Assembly: GCA_030611085.1 (NCBI GenBank)
Contig: JAUWQI010000006.1
Span: 1-52,781, forward strand
From: Dehalococcoidia bacterium
GTDB lineage: Bacteria > Chloroflexota > Dehalococcoidia > GIF9 > AB-539-J10
DNA: 52,781 nt
Reading direction: 5' to 3'
Part shown: positions 24,079 through 33,668 of the stretch, piece by piece
Layout of the letters: every line of letters begins with the position of its first letter
How positions within the stretch are numbered: the stretch's first letter is position 1
The notes under the pieces: model-generated
What the model was told of the DNA's origin: nothing
Database searches by the model: none
Seen by the model: the letters and a program-made list of their open reading frames with translations, nothing else
Program-made: the position numbers and the translations under genes

Positions 24079-25983
24079 ATGTCCAAGATATTAGACAAGA
24101 TTAATAGTCCTAGCGCTATTAAGGCGCTAAGCCAGAGTGAACTAACCCAGCTTTGTTCTGAGCTCAGGGAATTGCTGGTAAGCAGAGTAACCGAAAATGG
24201 TGGGCACCTGGCATCGAATCTAGGGGTAGTTGAACTCACTGTTGCCCTGCATCGGGTATTTGATAGCCCAAAAGACAAGATAATCTGGGATGTGGGACAT
24301 CAAAGCTATGTTCACAAGCTACTAACAGGAAGAAGGGAGCAGTTTTCCTCCCTTCGGCAGCATAATGGGTTGTCTGGTTTCCCTGACCCCAATGAAAGCC
24401 CTCACGACGCCTTCACTATGGGACACGGTGGCACCTCTATTTCAGCAGCTTTGGGCATGGCTTTGGCTCGTGACCTTGCCCACGATAATTATCATGTAGT
24501 GGCAGTTATCGGCGATGGTTGCCTTACCTGTGGCATGGCTTACGAAGCACTGAACCACGCTGGGTATCTGGGCACAAAACTTACTGTGGTGCTTAATGAC
24601 AATGGCATGTCCATCTCGCCCACAGTAGGAGCTATAGCCAAACAATTGAACATGCTGCGAGCAGGCTACCAATATAAGCAGGCTAAGGAAAGGACAAGGC
24701 GGTTGCTCTCCCTCATGCCTGGAGGAAAGAAGCTGCATTGGGTATTACGCCGACTTAAGGAAGGAGCTAAAGCAGTCATTATACCCTCCACGATGTGGGA
24801 ACAGCTTGGCTTCACTTATTTTGGTCCCATAAATGGTCATAACATCACCGACCTAGAAACTGCTCTAAAGCAAGCTAGAGATTACCCCAAGCCGGTCATT
24901 ATCCATGTGATGACCACCAAGGGTAAAGGCTATAAACCAGCAGAAGCTGACCCAGTTCGCTTCCATAGCTTACCCCCTGAAGACGATATTTCGGGAGCAA
25001 TACCCACTTATAGCGAAGTATTCGCTCAAACAGTGGGCAAACTGCTCCGGGATAACCCCAGGATAGTAGCGGTGACTGCCGCTATGGCTGAAGGCAACGG
25101 CTTATCTGCTCTAGTCCCGGAGTTTCCCCATCGCATCTACGATGTGGGGATTTCCGAGCAGCATGCTGTTACCCTAGCTGCTGGGCTAGCTACCCAGGGC
25201 TTTATACCCATCGTAGCTATATATTCTACCTTTTTACAGCGTGGCTTTGACCAGATTATCCACGATGTTTGTCTCCCTGACCTCCCTGTTATTTTTGCCC
25301 TTGACCGCAGCGGCATTGTAGGAGAGGATGGCAAAACACACCAGGGAATATTCGACCTCTCCTATCTTAGTTTAATGCCTAACATGATTGTCTCAGCTCC
25401 TAAGGATGAGAATGAACTTCAGCACTTGCTTTACACCGCTCTGGATACAAGTCATCCTATGGCTATTCGCTACCCTCGAGGGCAAGGAGTGGGAGTTGCT
25501 CTTGCCACTCAGTTTCACAAAGTTCCCATAGGCAAAGGCGAAGTAATCAGGCAAGGTAAAGATATAGCTATATTGGCTTTAGGGTCGACTGTTATGCCTT
25601 CCTTAGAGGCAGCACACAAGCTAGGAGAACAAGGTATTGACGTATCAGTAATCAATGCCCGTTTTGCCAAGCCCCTGGATGCAGAGCTTATTTTGGAGTT
25701 AGCCAACTATACTAAGAAGATAATCACCGTGGAGGAAAATGTTCTCAGTGGTGGCTTTGGCACTGCGGTGCTAGAACTATTGGGGAAATTTGGCATCCCT
25801 GATATCAAAGTGAAGCGATTAGGCATTCCGAATGAATTTGTGGAACAAGGAAGCCAGAGACTGCTTCGCTCCAACTACAATTTGGATGCTGAAGGGATAG
25901 CTCGGCAGGTTATTGCTCTTTTTCCCGAGTTTGGTAAAGACAGCCCAGAGAAATTTGGAGCCGCATTAACTTCTAGGAATTAG
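24079..25983 (+). CDS. dxs: 1-deoxy-D-xylulose-5-phosphate synthase
   Basis: A 634-residue enzyme that condenses pyruvate and glyceraldehyde 3-phosphate, the first step of the MEP isoprenoid pathway. The thiamine-diphosphate motif begins at GDGCLTCGMAYEALNHAG and ends at NDNGMSI. GHQSYVHKLLTGR and GHGGTSISAALGMA are family signatures. The central Glu region (GISEQHAVTLAAG) and a transketolase C-terminal domain are complete. Length is normal. It follows the envelope locus on the same strand but is functionally unrelated; no other MEP gene is in the window. Confidence 0.95.
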   Translation: MSKILDKINSPSAIKALSQSELTQLCSELRELLVSRVTENGGHLASNLGVVELTVALHRVFDSPKDKIIWDVGHQSYVHKLLTGRREQFSSLRQHNGLSGFPDPNESPHDAFTMGHGGTSISAALGMALARDLAHDNYHVVAVIGDGCLTCGMAYEALNHAGYLGTKLTVVLNDNGMSISPTVGAIAKQLNMLRAGYQYKQAKERTRRLLSLMPGGKKLHWVLRRLKEGAKAVIIPSTMWEQLGFTYFGPINGHNITDLETALKQARDYPKPVIIHVMTTKGKGYKPAEADPVRFHSLPPEDDISGAIPTYSEVFAQTVGKLLRDNPRIVAVTAAMAEGNGLSALVPEFPHRIYDVGISEQHAVTLAAGLATQGFIPIVAIYSTFLQRGFDQIIHDVCLPDLPVIFALDRSGIVGEDGKTHQGIFDLSYLSLMPNMIVSAPKDENELQHLLYTALDTSHPMAIRYPRGQGVGVALATQFHKVPIGKGEVIRQGKDIAILALGSTVMPSLEAAHKLGEQGIDVSVINARFAKPLDAELILELANYTKKIITVEENVLSGGFGTAVLELLGKFGIPDIKVKRLGIPNEFVEQGSQRLLRSNYNLDAEGIARQVIALFPEFGKDSPEKFGAALTSRN

Positions 25984-25987
25984 CAAA

Positions 25988-26860
25988 TTAGGGTCTGCCC
26001 TCCTCGACATCTACCCAAAGGTGAGGTGGGGCTTTGAAATAGGGCTTTCCTTCTTTGTATAACACAAACTCCACCTTTTGTTTCTTGCCAATCTCCCGAG
26101 GCACAAAGCCAACCTCCCCCTCCCATTTCTCTTCATGGGACAGATCTACCTCTATCATATCTCTACCTTCATCTCCTATTCTCAGCTTCGCCTTTTCCCC
26201 ATCAATTCTCACCCCAATTCGATAGCTCACTTGCTCATGCTCATGATTCACTATTCCTAAAATAACTTTCCCTTCCTCCCCCACTTTTAGCGTCTCAGGG
26301 TAATCTTCAGCCTTGCCCTCAAGCCCTAAGATATAAAATTCGGTAAATTTCTCCCCCACCTTAGGCGTGGCAACAACATATCCCAGAGTTCCTATTACCC
26401 CTATTATGGCTAGAACCAAAACTACTGATAGCGCCTTATCCACTACTCCCTCTCCCTTGAAGGGAGAGGCCAGGTGAGGGTGAATTTCCACAGAAAATCT
26501 TTCCTCAGGGACAAGCCCCCTCCTGCGATGCCAGGCAACTCCAGACATAATCAAAATAAAGGACGAAAGTGAAATAAGAATGGGATAAAGCCTTATTCCC
26601 CAGGGAGTATAGTTCAAGATAAGTCCGATAAGTGGCACTACAGCAATGCTCAAACCAAAGCTTAAAGCTACTCTCTCCACCCCACCTAAACTCTCCCTCC
26701 TGGGAAATAAGGCGGCAATTAAAGTATATCCTGGGAAGAAGAGAATCAAAGGAAGCCCCAGAATAATACGAGCTATATTAGAGGGGAAAAAGATGATAAC
26801 CACAATGAGCAAGATAGTTAATATGGCGATAAGCCAGAGGTCGTTACTCCTAGTTTTCAT
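25988..26860 (-). CDS. DUF1616 family membrane protein
   Basis: A 290-residue protein with four membrane helices in the first 110 residues, a fifth near 140-165, and an extracytoplasmic beta domain (KVGEEGKVILGIVNHEHE) typical of DUF1616. Between helices four and five, residues about 125-137 (HPHLASPFKGEG) are encoded by dispersed repeat C, in frame. It converges with dxs with a four-base gap. Function is unknown. Confidence 0.75.
   Translation of the reverse strand: MKTRSNDLWLIAILTILLIVVIIFFPSNIARIILGLPLILFFPGYTLIAALFPRRESLGGVERVALSFGLSIAVVPLIGLILNYTPWGIRLYPILISLSSFILIMSGVAWHRRRGLVPEERFSVEIHPHLASPFKGEGVVDKALSVVLVLAIIGVIGTLGYVVATPKVGEKFTEFYILGLEGKAEDYPETLKVGEEGKVILGIVNHEHEQVSYRIGVRIDGEKAKLRIGDEGRDMIEVDLSHEEKWEGEVGFVPREIGKKQKVEFVLYKEGKPYFKAPPHLWVDVEEGRP
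26449..26484. repeat. Dispersed repeat C inside the DUF1616 gene
   Basis: CCTCTCCCTTGAAGGGAGAG then AGGTGAGGGTGAA, the same unit as at 5709 and 42291. It keeps the host frame open. Confidence 0.8.
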
Positions 26861-26969
26861 TATGAAGTCCGCTTATTCTGCCTCAGTTTAGCCTAAAGTT
26901 ACCCAAATTGGCTATTGCTTTGAGTTTACTGCATGATATACCATTTCAGGCGAGGAGTTAATTTTTTCC

Positions 26970-27563
26970 ATGTTGCTATGTGCCCACACGGGTTTGACTT
27001 TAGGAGCAGTGAAGAGTCTTTCGCTGGTCCGCTCTTTATCCAGAAGAAAAGGCGTTACTACTACATCAAATGTAAAAAAGGCTGCTACCACTCTGGGGCA
27101 TTGCTCGCTCAGGAACTTCATTGATTATAGGCTGGTGCTAGTTGGCTCCTTGCTCCCAGACATCATTGATAAGCCGCTGGGGATAATACTACTGGGCAAC
27201 GGACGGGCATTTGCACACAGTTTGCTCTTCAATTTCATTCTGATTTCTATAGGAATTTGGCTTTATTACAAGCGGAGGAGGTCTGGTTTCCTTATTTTTT
27301 CACTTTGCTCTGCAGGCCATCTCATCTTAGATGAAATGTGGCACAATCCAGTCACCCTATTTTGGCCGCTATATGGTCGCTTTGTTACAACTGAGGCACA
27401 CAGTTTCACCGGCTGGCTTGTGAAGTTGATGTACCAGGTCCCTGAAATGAGCCTCCATACTCAAGTTGCTGAAATTATAGGAGCTGTGGCACTTGTTTGC
27501 TTTCTTAGAGAGCTAATAACAAAAAGGGGGATTCTGGCTTTCGTCAAAACAGGCGAAGTTTAA
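26970..27563 (+). CDS. YdjM/DUF457-like membrane-bound metal-dependent hydrolase
   Basis: A 197-residue protein with about four membrane helices. Conserved polar motifs match the family: CAHTGLTLG near the start, GSLLPDIIDKPLG, RAFAHSLLFN and HLILDEMWHNP before FWPLYG. Family members are predicted metal-dependent hydrolases of the inner membrane; the true reaction is unknown. Residues 15-50 (SLVRSLSRRKGVTTTSNVKK) look unusual and may be an insertion. No strong ribosome-binding site. Confidence 0.75.
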   Translation: MLLCAHTGLTLGAVKSLSLVRSLSRRKGVTTTSNVKKAATTLGHCSLRNFIDYRLVLVGSLLPDIIDKPLGIILLGNGRAFAHSLLFNFILISIGIWLYYKRRRSGFLIFSLCSAGHLILDEMWHNPVTLFWPLYGRFVTTEAHSFTGWLVKLMYQVPEMSLHTQVAEIIGAVALVCFLRELITKRGILAFVKTGEV

Positions 27564-27678
27564 CTCATCGATGCTACTTATGATGAAGCGGCAAAATGAA
27601 AGCGGAGAAGGAAGGTTATCATCCTTGCGGTTTATACTGATTATACTGAGGCTAGTCGGACAGCTTTATCTCCGCTCC

Positions 27679-28644
27679 TCAAATTGCTCTTATCTCCTCT
27701 CTCATAAATCTTATGTAGGAGACAGCGAAGCATATAACTGCCAAAGCTATTATGCCCATTACCTGAGGCCAGACAAGCAAAAGGCTCTGGTCGAAAGGAA
27801 GAGGAGTTAACATCCTACCAGAAGCATAAGTGCTTATCACCATTAGGGCTAGAAAACTGGCGCTTCCCAACGCAGGTACCGATAATATGGCAGCGACAGC
27901 TTCTCCATAAAGAGTGGACGGTGAAATGCGACTAATTATCCCGTGAACTTCAGCATTTTTACTTATCATTGCCATGCTAGAATTTTGGTCAATTGGCACT
28001 GCTGCGTTAGCAATAGCTCCAGGAATTACAGGAAACACAGACATAAAGAAGAAAAGGAATACCCATAAGCCTATCGAAGCCAACATAGAAGTAGCTGCCG
28101 ATTTGAACAAAATGGAGAAAAGCGTGGCCAGCGCCATCCAGAAGGCTCCGTAAATTACACTTATTAGCACAAAGACTAGAAGCCGCAAAACTTCCTCTGA
28201 GCTAGGTGGCACACCGATGATGCGTAGCCCCAATCCAGCAACAATAGCAATTACGCTTACTACCATGATGCTGAGAACAGCTAACCCAGCAAGAAACTTA
28301 CCATTTATTACCGAATCTCTGTAGATTGGCTGTGCTAAAAGGCGGCTTAAGTTGCCGCTAGCTCGTTCACTGTTTATGGCATCGAAGCCAAGAGCTATCC
28401 CTACGATGGGGATAAGGAGGGAAATAAAGAAGAGGAAGGGAGGCAAAAGGAAAGGCCATCCTTTTACAGAAGTGGTGAAGAGCTTGAGAAATACAAATTC
28501 AGTGGTTGGGGTTAGTTCACTCCTTATATTCTGAAAGGCTATATAAGTAGCAAACATCGCTGCCAGCAAAACCAGGATAAAGAGAATTGCGAACCTTCTA
28601 CTAGCAAAATGGTCAGCTAGTTCCTTGCGAAAAACAACATACAT
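27679..28644 (-). CDS. ABC-2 type transporter permease
   Basis: A 321-residue permease with six membrane helices. SERASGNLSRLLAQPIYRDS is the hallmark cytoplasmic loop of ABC-2 permeases, and the N-terminal FRKELADHFASRRF is also typical. It is the third gene of a minus-strand operon, starting two bases after the ATPase stop. The substrate is unknown. Confidence 0.9.
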   Translation of the reverse strand: MYVVFRKELADHFASRRFAILFILVLLAAMFATYIAFQNIRSELTPTTEFVFLKLFTTSVKGWPFLLPPFLFFISLLIPIVGIALGFDAINSERASGNLSRLLAQPIYRDSVINGKFLAGLAVLSIMVVSVIAIVAGLGLRIIGVPPSSEEVLRLLVFVLISVIYGAFWMALATLFSILFKSAATSMLASIGLWVFLFFFMSVFPVIPGAIANAAVPIDQNSSMAMISKNAEVHGIISRISPSTLYGEAVAAILSVPALGSASFLALMVISTYASGRMLTPLPFDQSLLLVWPQVMGIIALAVICFAVSYIRFMREEIRAI

Positions 28645-28646
28645 AG

Positions 28647-29579
28647 CTAAATCTCCCTAAAATACTTTTTGTAAATCCTCTCCAGACTATATTCCTCTAT
28701 TTTCATTCCAATTAGTAGATTGCCACTATCAACAATCACTTTGGCTATTTGCCCTCTTAAATCCTTTTCACAGCTAATAAGCAGTGAGTTGCCAGAGGCT
28801 TGCACCTCTACTACCCCCTTAACTCGTTTTATAGAATCGCTAAGTTTAGAATCTAACTTGGCTACTTCAACTTCGATGCGATATCGCCCACCACCTATAC
28901 TTTGCCTTCCTAAGCGGTCCACCGAGCCTTCAGCTACCAAACGCCCCTTGGCTAATATCCCCACTCGGGTACATATCTTCTGAACTTGGTGCAGCTGGTG
29001 GGAGCAGAAGATGATGGTTATCCCCTTTTTAGCCATCCTCACCATGAGATTGAGAATGTCGTCGATGCCTTCGGGGTCTATGCCTGAGGTAGGTTCATCA
29101 AGGAAGGCGAGCTTTGGCTCCTTAATCCATATATCAACTATGCCTAACCTCTGTTTCATCCCTCGGGAGAGCTTGCTAACTTCTTCATCAGCTACTTTAG
29201 ACAGTCCCACTGTAGCTAAGAGGTTGCTTATCCTTTTCTCGGCTTCCCCCTGTGACAGACTATTTAGCTCGGCAGTGTACCTCAGATTTTGCTTAACAGT
29301 CATATCTTCGTAAAAACCAACCCTTTCTGGCAGATAGCTAACGATGCGCTTTACCTTTAGGGGTTCTCTAGTTGAGTTATAGCCACAAACCTGTGCTTCC
29401 CCCGAGCTAGGCTCGGTAAGCCCCATAAGCATCAACATAGTCGTTGTTTTACCCGCACCATTAGGACCGAGGAAACCAAAAATTTCCCCTTCCTCTATGC
29501 GGAGGTTAAGCCCATCAACAGCGGTGAAACCATCATAGGTCTTAGTTAAATCCTTTGTCTCAACAACCACTTGCCCCAC
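28647..29579 (-). CDS. ABC transporter ATP-binding protein
   Basis: A 310-residue ATPase. Walker A is GPNGAGKTT, the signature is LSRGMKQRLG, Walker B is LAFLDEPTSGIDP, and the switch His lies in IIFCSHQ. A C-terminal domain of about 90 residues follows, as in ABC-2 exporters. It starts three bases after the NEW3 protein stop and works with the next-gene permease. Confidence 0.93.
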   Translation of the reverse strand: MGQVVVETKDLTKTYDGFTAVDGLNLRIEEGEIFGFLGPNGAGKTTTMLMLMGLTEPSSGEAQVCGYNSTREPLKVKRIVSYLPERVGFYEDMTVKQNLRYTAELNSLSQGEAEKRISNLLATVGLSKVADEEVSKLSRGMKQRLGIVDIWIKEPKLAFLDEPTSGIDPEGIDDILNLMVRMAKKGITIIFCSHQLHQVQKICTRVGILAKGRLVAEGSVDRLGRQSIGGGRYRIEVEVAKLDSKLSDSIKRVKGVVEVQASGNSLLISCEKDLRGQIAKVIVDSGNLLIGMKIEEYSLERIYKKYFREI

Positions 29580-29582
29580 TCC

Positions 29583-30509
29583 TTACCTCCTGCCCAACTG
29601 CCTAAAGCCTACTACTAAACCAGCTATTACAGCAATTACAATTCCCAATCCTATCCACCCCCAATGACTAGGCGTCGATACTGCTACCCTTATCTCCAAT
29701 TTGGGGGGGGCGTTCACTGAAGATTTGGGTTCGCTATCAAAGTTTAGAGTAACAGGATAATCACCAGCTATAGTCTTGGACGGTGGCTTCACAACAACTT
29801 CAACCTCCTCGCTACTGCCGGGAGATAGAGATTCTATCTTCTCCGGTTTAAAAGTTATGCTCCATTCCTCACCACCGACTCCAGTCGGTTTGCTTGAGGA
29901 GAAAGTAACTTTATCCAAAACCGTAGTTCCAATATTAGTCACAATAATAGGTAGATAGCTAGATTCGCCAGCTTTTGCCTTGATATTGAGCCGACCGCTA
30001 GTCGTTTGAACCATGAAATCAGACCTGCCTGTGACCATAACTTTAAATTCTATGCTATCCTTGGGTTCCCCTGAACTGTCCTCTGCTACCTTCAGCCGTA
30101 TAGTGTACTCCCCTGGCTCTGGCAACCTCCAGGGCACCCCTCGAGCCACCACTGCTATTTGTTCCGCGTAACCCTTTTCAGGGTCAAGATAAATAGACGG
30201 TATGATTTTCTCTGTCTCCCCATAAGCTCCTGACCGAACATCTATTACCCAATCAGGAGGCCCCTCAGTATAAAAGTCAAAAAGCTTTTTTTGCTCTCCA
30301 CCCTCATAGGAAAGCTGAACATCGAATTTAAAATACTGCTCAGCCTCGCCAGATAATTCTGGAAACTTGCAGCTAAGTTCGACTTTTTCCTCAGGCAAAG
30401 AAGTAGGTTCCTCTGCTCCAACTATGGCTCGCTGATTTACCAACCCTCCAAACATTGCTAGGCATAAGGTAATACAAGCTACAAGACAAGCTAGCTTCAC
30501 TTTATTCAT
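29583..30509 (-). CDS. Secreted NEW3-domain protein, membrane-anchored
   Basis: A 308-residue protein with a signal peptide (LACLVACITLCLAMFGG), two Ig-like NEW3/COG1470 domains (ITFKPEKIESLSPGSSEEVE is characteristic) and a C-terminal helix (WIGLGIVIAVIAGLVVGF) ending RRR. AGGAG precedes the ATG. It leads the ABC operon, so it may be an accessory exposed on the outer face of the transporter. A C8 run in the coding strand (29703-29710) encodes Ala-Pro-Pro near residue 267. Confidence 0.82.
   Translation of the reverse strand: MNKVKLACLVACITLCLAMFGGLVNQRAIVGAEEPTSLPEEKVELSCKFPELSGEAEQYFKFDVQLSYEGGEQKKLFDFYTEGPPDWVIDVRSGAYGETEKIIPSIYLDPEKGYAEQIAVVARGVPWRLPEPGEYTIRLKVAEDSSGEPKDSIEFKVMVTGRSDFMVQTTSGRLNIKAKAGESSYLPIIVTNIGTTVLDKVTFSSSKPTGVGGEEWSITFKPEKIESLSPGSSEEVEVVVKPPSKTIAGDYPVTLNFDSEPKSSVNAPPKLEIRVAVSTPSHWGWIGLGIVIAVIAGLVVGFRQLGRR
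29703..29710 (-). repeat. Homopolymer (G8/C8) within the NEW3 gene
   Basis: Eight consecutive Cs in the coding strand. A one-base slip would remove the C-terminal membrane anchor. Confidence 0.6.
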
Positions 30510-30624
30510 CTTTACACTCTCCTAAAATCTACAATTCGATTTTACATCTTAGCTGAATTTGTTTATTATATCAAGTGAAAATGTTTAAGCAATCAAATAT
30601 GTATCTTAGTAGCATGGCATTTTT

Positions 30625-31338
30625 ATGACAAGAATAGACAATCGAGCTAATAACAAGCTTCGCCGGGTGCATATAGCGTTGGGCTATCAGAGTTTCGCTG
30701 AAGGTTCAGCCTTAATTGAACTCGGAAAGACGAGGGTGCTATGCTCTGTGAGTATGGAGGAGCGGGTGCCCCGTTTTCTTAAAGGCAACAGCCAGGGCTG
30801 GGTTACTGCCGAATATGCTATGTTGCCTCGCTCTACACTTACCCGTACACCACGTAATAGGACAGAAGGGAGAAGCCAGGAAATCCAGCGCTTTATTGGA
30901 CGCAGTTTAAGAGCAGCAACCAACTTAGCTGCTTTAGGAGAGAGAACCTTCGTTGTGGATTGCGATGTGCTGCAAGCAGATGGTGGCACCAGGACAGCAG
31001 CTATCACCGGCGGATATGTCGCCTTATATCAAGCTTTCCACAATTTGAGAAAGCAGGGCATTTTGCCATTTATGCCCCTCACCAAAATGATAGCTGCCAC
31101 CAGCACTGGCATTGTGCATGGGGATATGCTGCTTGACTTGTGCTATGAAGAGGACTCCCGAGCTGATGTTGATTTCAATGTAGTCATGACCGACAAGAAC
31201 GAGTTCGTGGAAATTCAAGGAACTGCCGAAGGCAAACCTTTCTCCAAAGAAGCTGCCGACTCGCTGCTTTCCCTGGCCCAGCAAGGAATAAATAAGCTAT
31301 TCAAAACTCAAAGGGAAGCTTTGCGAGCTTTGTCTTAA
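30625..31338 (+). CDS. rph: Ribonuclease PH
   Basis: A 237-residue phosphorolytic 3'-5' exoribonuclease for tRNA 3' ends. Signatures: GKTRVLCSVSMEERVPRFLK, TAEYAMLPRST, RTEGRSQEIQRFIGRSLRAA and DCDVLQADGGTRTAAITGGY. Length is normal. It converges with proA; the stops overlap by four bases. Confidence 0.95.
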   Translation: MTRIDNRANNKLRRVHIALGYQSFAEGSALIELGKTRVLCSVSMEERVPRFLKGNSQGWVTAEYAMLPRSTLTRTPRNRTEGRSQEIQRFIGRSLRAATNLAALGERTFVVDCDVLQADGGTRTAAITGGYVALYQAFHNLRKQGILPFMPLTKMIAATSTGIVHGDMLLDLCYEEDSRADVDFNVVMTDKNEFVEIQGTAEGKPFSKEAADSLLSLAQQGINKLFKTQREALRALS

Positions 31339-32627
31339 GGGCGAATCTGCCCACTACCAAAGATAATCCACTTGTAGCTGGTGAGCTCTTTAAGAGCCAT
31401 AGGCCCGCGAGCGTGGAATTTCTGGGTGCTTATGCCAAGCTCGGCGCCTAAGCCAAATTGCGCACCATCGGTAAATCTGGTGCTGGCATTGGCATAAACA
31501 CAGGCGGCATCCACTTCATTGAGAAACCTCATCGCTGCTGAATAATCTTCGGTAACAATAGCTTCAGAATGCCCCGAGCCATAGGTCTCAATATGTTCCA
31601 GAGCTTCATCTAAAGAATCAACCACCTTGATAGCTGCTTTTAGCGAAAGATATTCCTTTCCCCAATCTTCGTCTTCAGCCGGGACTAAGAGATTCTTCAC
31701 TTCGTTCAGAATGACATTGTTGGCTTTAAGGATAGCCAGTGCTCTCTCATCGCAATGCATTTCCACCCCAGCCTTTGCCCACTCTTTGGCAATGGAAGGT
31801 AGGTAATTGGGGGCAACCTGACTATGAACCAGAAGGCAATCCAGTGCATTGCACACAGTGGGACGCTGAACCTTGGCATTATAAGCGATGGCTACAGCTT
31901 TATTAAGGTCAGCAGATTTATCCACATAGGTGTGGCAAACACCTATCCCACCGGTAACCACTGGCATAGCAGCATTTTCCGAGACAAGCTTTATCAACCC
32001 AGCGCCACCACGGGGAATTATCAAGTCAATTATCCCTTTCATCCTAAGCATACGATTGACTAAAACCCGCTCTGTAGATTCAATAAATTGAATTGCCCCT
32101 TGAGGCACTCCAGCTCGATAACAGGCTTCTTGAGCTACTTTGGCTAATGCAGTATTGGAATTTACAGCCTCTCTGCCACCACGAAGGACGACGGCATTGC
32201 CTGATTTAAGGCACAAAGATGATATATCTATGGTAACATTGGGGCGACTCTCGTATATGGCTCCAATCACCCCTAAAGGGACTCGCTTCTTGCCTATCTG
32301 CAAACCATTGGGCAGAGTCTTCATCTCAATTATCTCGCCCACAGGGTCGGGCAAGACAGCTACTGTTCTTGTGTCCTGTGACATACTTTCCAGGCGGTCT
32401 TCTGATAACATAAGCCTATCCAGCATAGCTTCGTTCATCCCTGAAGCTTTAGCCTCGCCATAGTCAACTTTATTGGCAGCTAAAATTTCATCCTGTTTAG
32501 TAACAAGAGCATCAGCGACATTGAGCAAAGCCTTATTCTTGATTTCCGTAGAAAGGAAAGCCAGCTTCTTCGAAGCTGCCTTGGCAGCCTTTCCTTTTTC
32601 TTCCAGTTCTTTTATAGCTGATTTCAT
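31335..32627 (-). CDS. proA: Gamma-glutamyl phosphate reductase
   Basis: A 430-residue NADPH-dependent reductase of proline synthesis. The catalytic Cys lies in QRPTVCNALDCLLVHS; the substrate loop is RGGREAVNSN. Residues about 305-313 (VILNEVKNLL) come from dispersed repeat A, between ALAILKANN and EDEDWGKEYL, making the protein slightly longer than usual. AAGGAG lies seven bases before the ATG. ProB is upstream on the same strand but separated by an R-M cassette. Confidence 0.94.
   Translation of the reverse strand: MKSAIKELEEKGKAAKAASKKLAFLSTEIKNKALLNVADALVTKQDEILAANKVDYGEAKASGMNEAMLDRLMLSEDRLESMSQDTRTVAVLPDPVGEIIEMKTLPNGLQIGKKRVPLGVIGAIYESRPNVTIDISSLCLKSGNAVVLRGGREAVNSNTALAKVAQEACYRAGVPQGAIQFIESTERVLVNRMLRMKGIIDLIIPRGGAGLIKLVSENAAMPVVTGGIGVCHTYVDKSADLNKAVAIAYNAKVQRPTVCNALDCLLVHSQVAPNYLPSIAKEWAKAGVEMHCDERALAILKANNVILNEVKNLLVPAEDEDWGKEYLSLKAAIKVVDSLDEALEHIETYGSGHSEAIVTEDYSAAMRFLNEVDAACVYANASTRFTDGAQFGLGAELGISTQKFHARGPMALKELTSYKWIIFGSGQIRP
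31689..31714. repeat. Dispersed repeat A inside proA
   Basis: On the minus strand it reads GTCATTCTGAACGAAGTGAA then GAATCT, like the intergenic copies at 5487 and 14331. Confidence 0.8.
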
Positions 32628-32643
32628 GGTTCTTCTCCTTATT

Positions 32644-32696
32644 TGTGGTTGCCTGATTTATCAGGCATAATTCGCCCAATAAATTGGGCAACTACA
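32644..32696. repeat. Dispersed repeat B copy between proA and the methyltransferase gene
   Basis: TGTGGTTGCCTGATTTATCA, GCCCAATAAATTGGGC and closing CAACTACA. It touches the methyltransferase stop codon. Confidence 0.8.
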
Positions 32697-33668
32697 TTAC
32701 TTTTCAGCCTTAGATTGCCCTTCATATACACCCATATCTGCTCTGCCTTCTTTAACTATAAAATCGAATAAAGTGGGGATATTCTGGACATAGCTAACCC
32801 TTCTAATTCTTCTCTCCGCTAACTTAACATATTCCTCGTTTATGTCATAACCTACATAGTGTCGTTTTGTTTTTATCGCCGCTAAACCCGCTTGCCCACT
32901 CCCCATAAAGGGGTCTAAAACAACCTCTCCTTCATAAGTATAGAGCTGGATAAGCCTATATGGTAACTCTACAGGGAAAGGGGCAGGATGCCCGATGCTC
33001 CTTGCCTGCTCCGCCGGGAATGTCCATACACTTTTAGTAAATTCAAGGAATTCCTCTCTAGATATAGTGTTATGCTTATCTGGGTACTTCCTGTGGCTAA
33101 ATGTCCCTTTAGAAAAAACCAGGATATATTCGTGAATATCCCTCAGTGTAGGATTAGCTGCAGAGAGCCAACTTCCCCAAGCTGTGGAAGGGCTAGAACT
33201 TGAAGCCTTGTTCCAGATAATCTCTCCTCGCATCAGAAAACCTAATTCAAGCATATCTTCGATAATAAAAGTGTGAAGGGGGATATATGGTTTTCTCCCC
33301 AAGTTGGCAATATTTATGCAAGCTCTGCCCCCTGGCACAAGCACTCTGTAAACCTCTCGCCATACCCTTTTGAGGAATTCTTTGTATCCTTCCAGCGTCA
33401 AATCTTCATCATACTCTTTCCCCACGTTGTAAGGTGGAGAGGTAACCATCAAGTGAACGCTATTATCAGGCAATTCCGCCATTTTCTCACTTGATCTACA
33501 AAATATCTTATCTAGAAATTCAGGAGGAATGAGATTCTCTTCATATTTGACCTTTTCTTCTTTAGGTAAGCCTTCGTAAAGCTTGCTAGCATAGAATCGA
33601 GTGGAATCGTGATTTATCCGACCTGGCGAACCAAATGAACTCGTCTTAGTGCCCCTGCTCTTATTCAT
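32697..33668 (-). CDS. DNA methyltransferase, beta class, probably N4-cytosine
   Basis: A 323-residue site-specific methyltransferase. Motif IV is TSPPYNVGKEY, and motif I (DPFMGSGQAGLAAI) comes later, so the order is that of the beta class. TSPPY suits N4-cytosine, though N6-adenine remains possible. GGAGGGAGGA precedes the ATG. It overlaps the endonuclease gene by four bases, forming a type II R-M pair. Confidence 0.88.
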   Translation of the reverse strand: MNKSRGTKTSSFGSPGRINHDSTRFYASKLYEGLPKEEKVKYEENLIPPEFLDKIFCRSSEKMAELPDNSVHLMVTSPPYNVGKEYDEDLTLEGYKEFLKRVWREVYRVLVPGGRACINIANLGRKPYIPLHTFIIEDMLELGFLMRGEIIWNKASSSSPSTAWGSWLSAANPTLRDIHEYILVFSKGTFSHRKYPDKHNTISREEFLEFTKSVWTFPAEQARSIGHPAPFPVELPYRLIQLYTYEGEVVLDPFMGSGQAGLAAIKTKRHYVGYDINEEYVKLAERRIRRVSYVQNIPTLFDFIVKEGRADMGVYEGQSKAEK

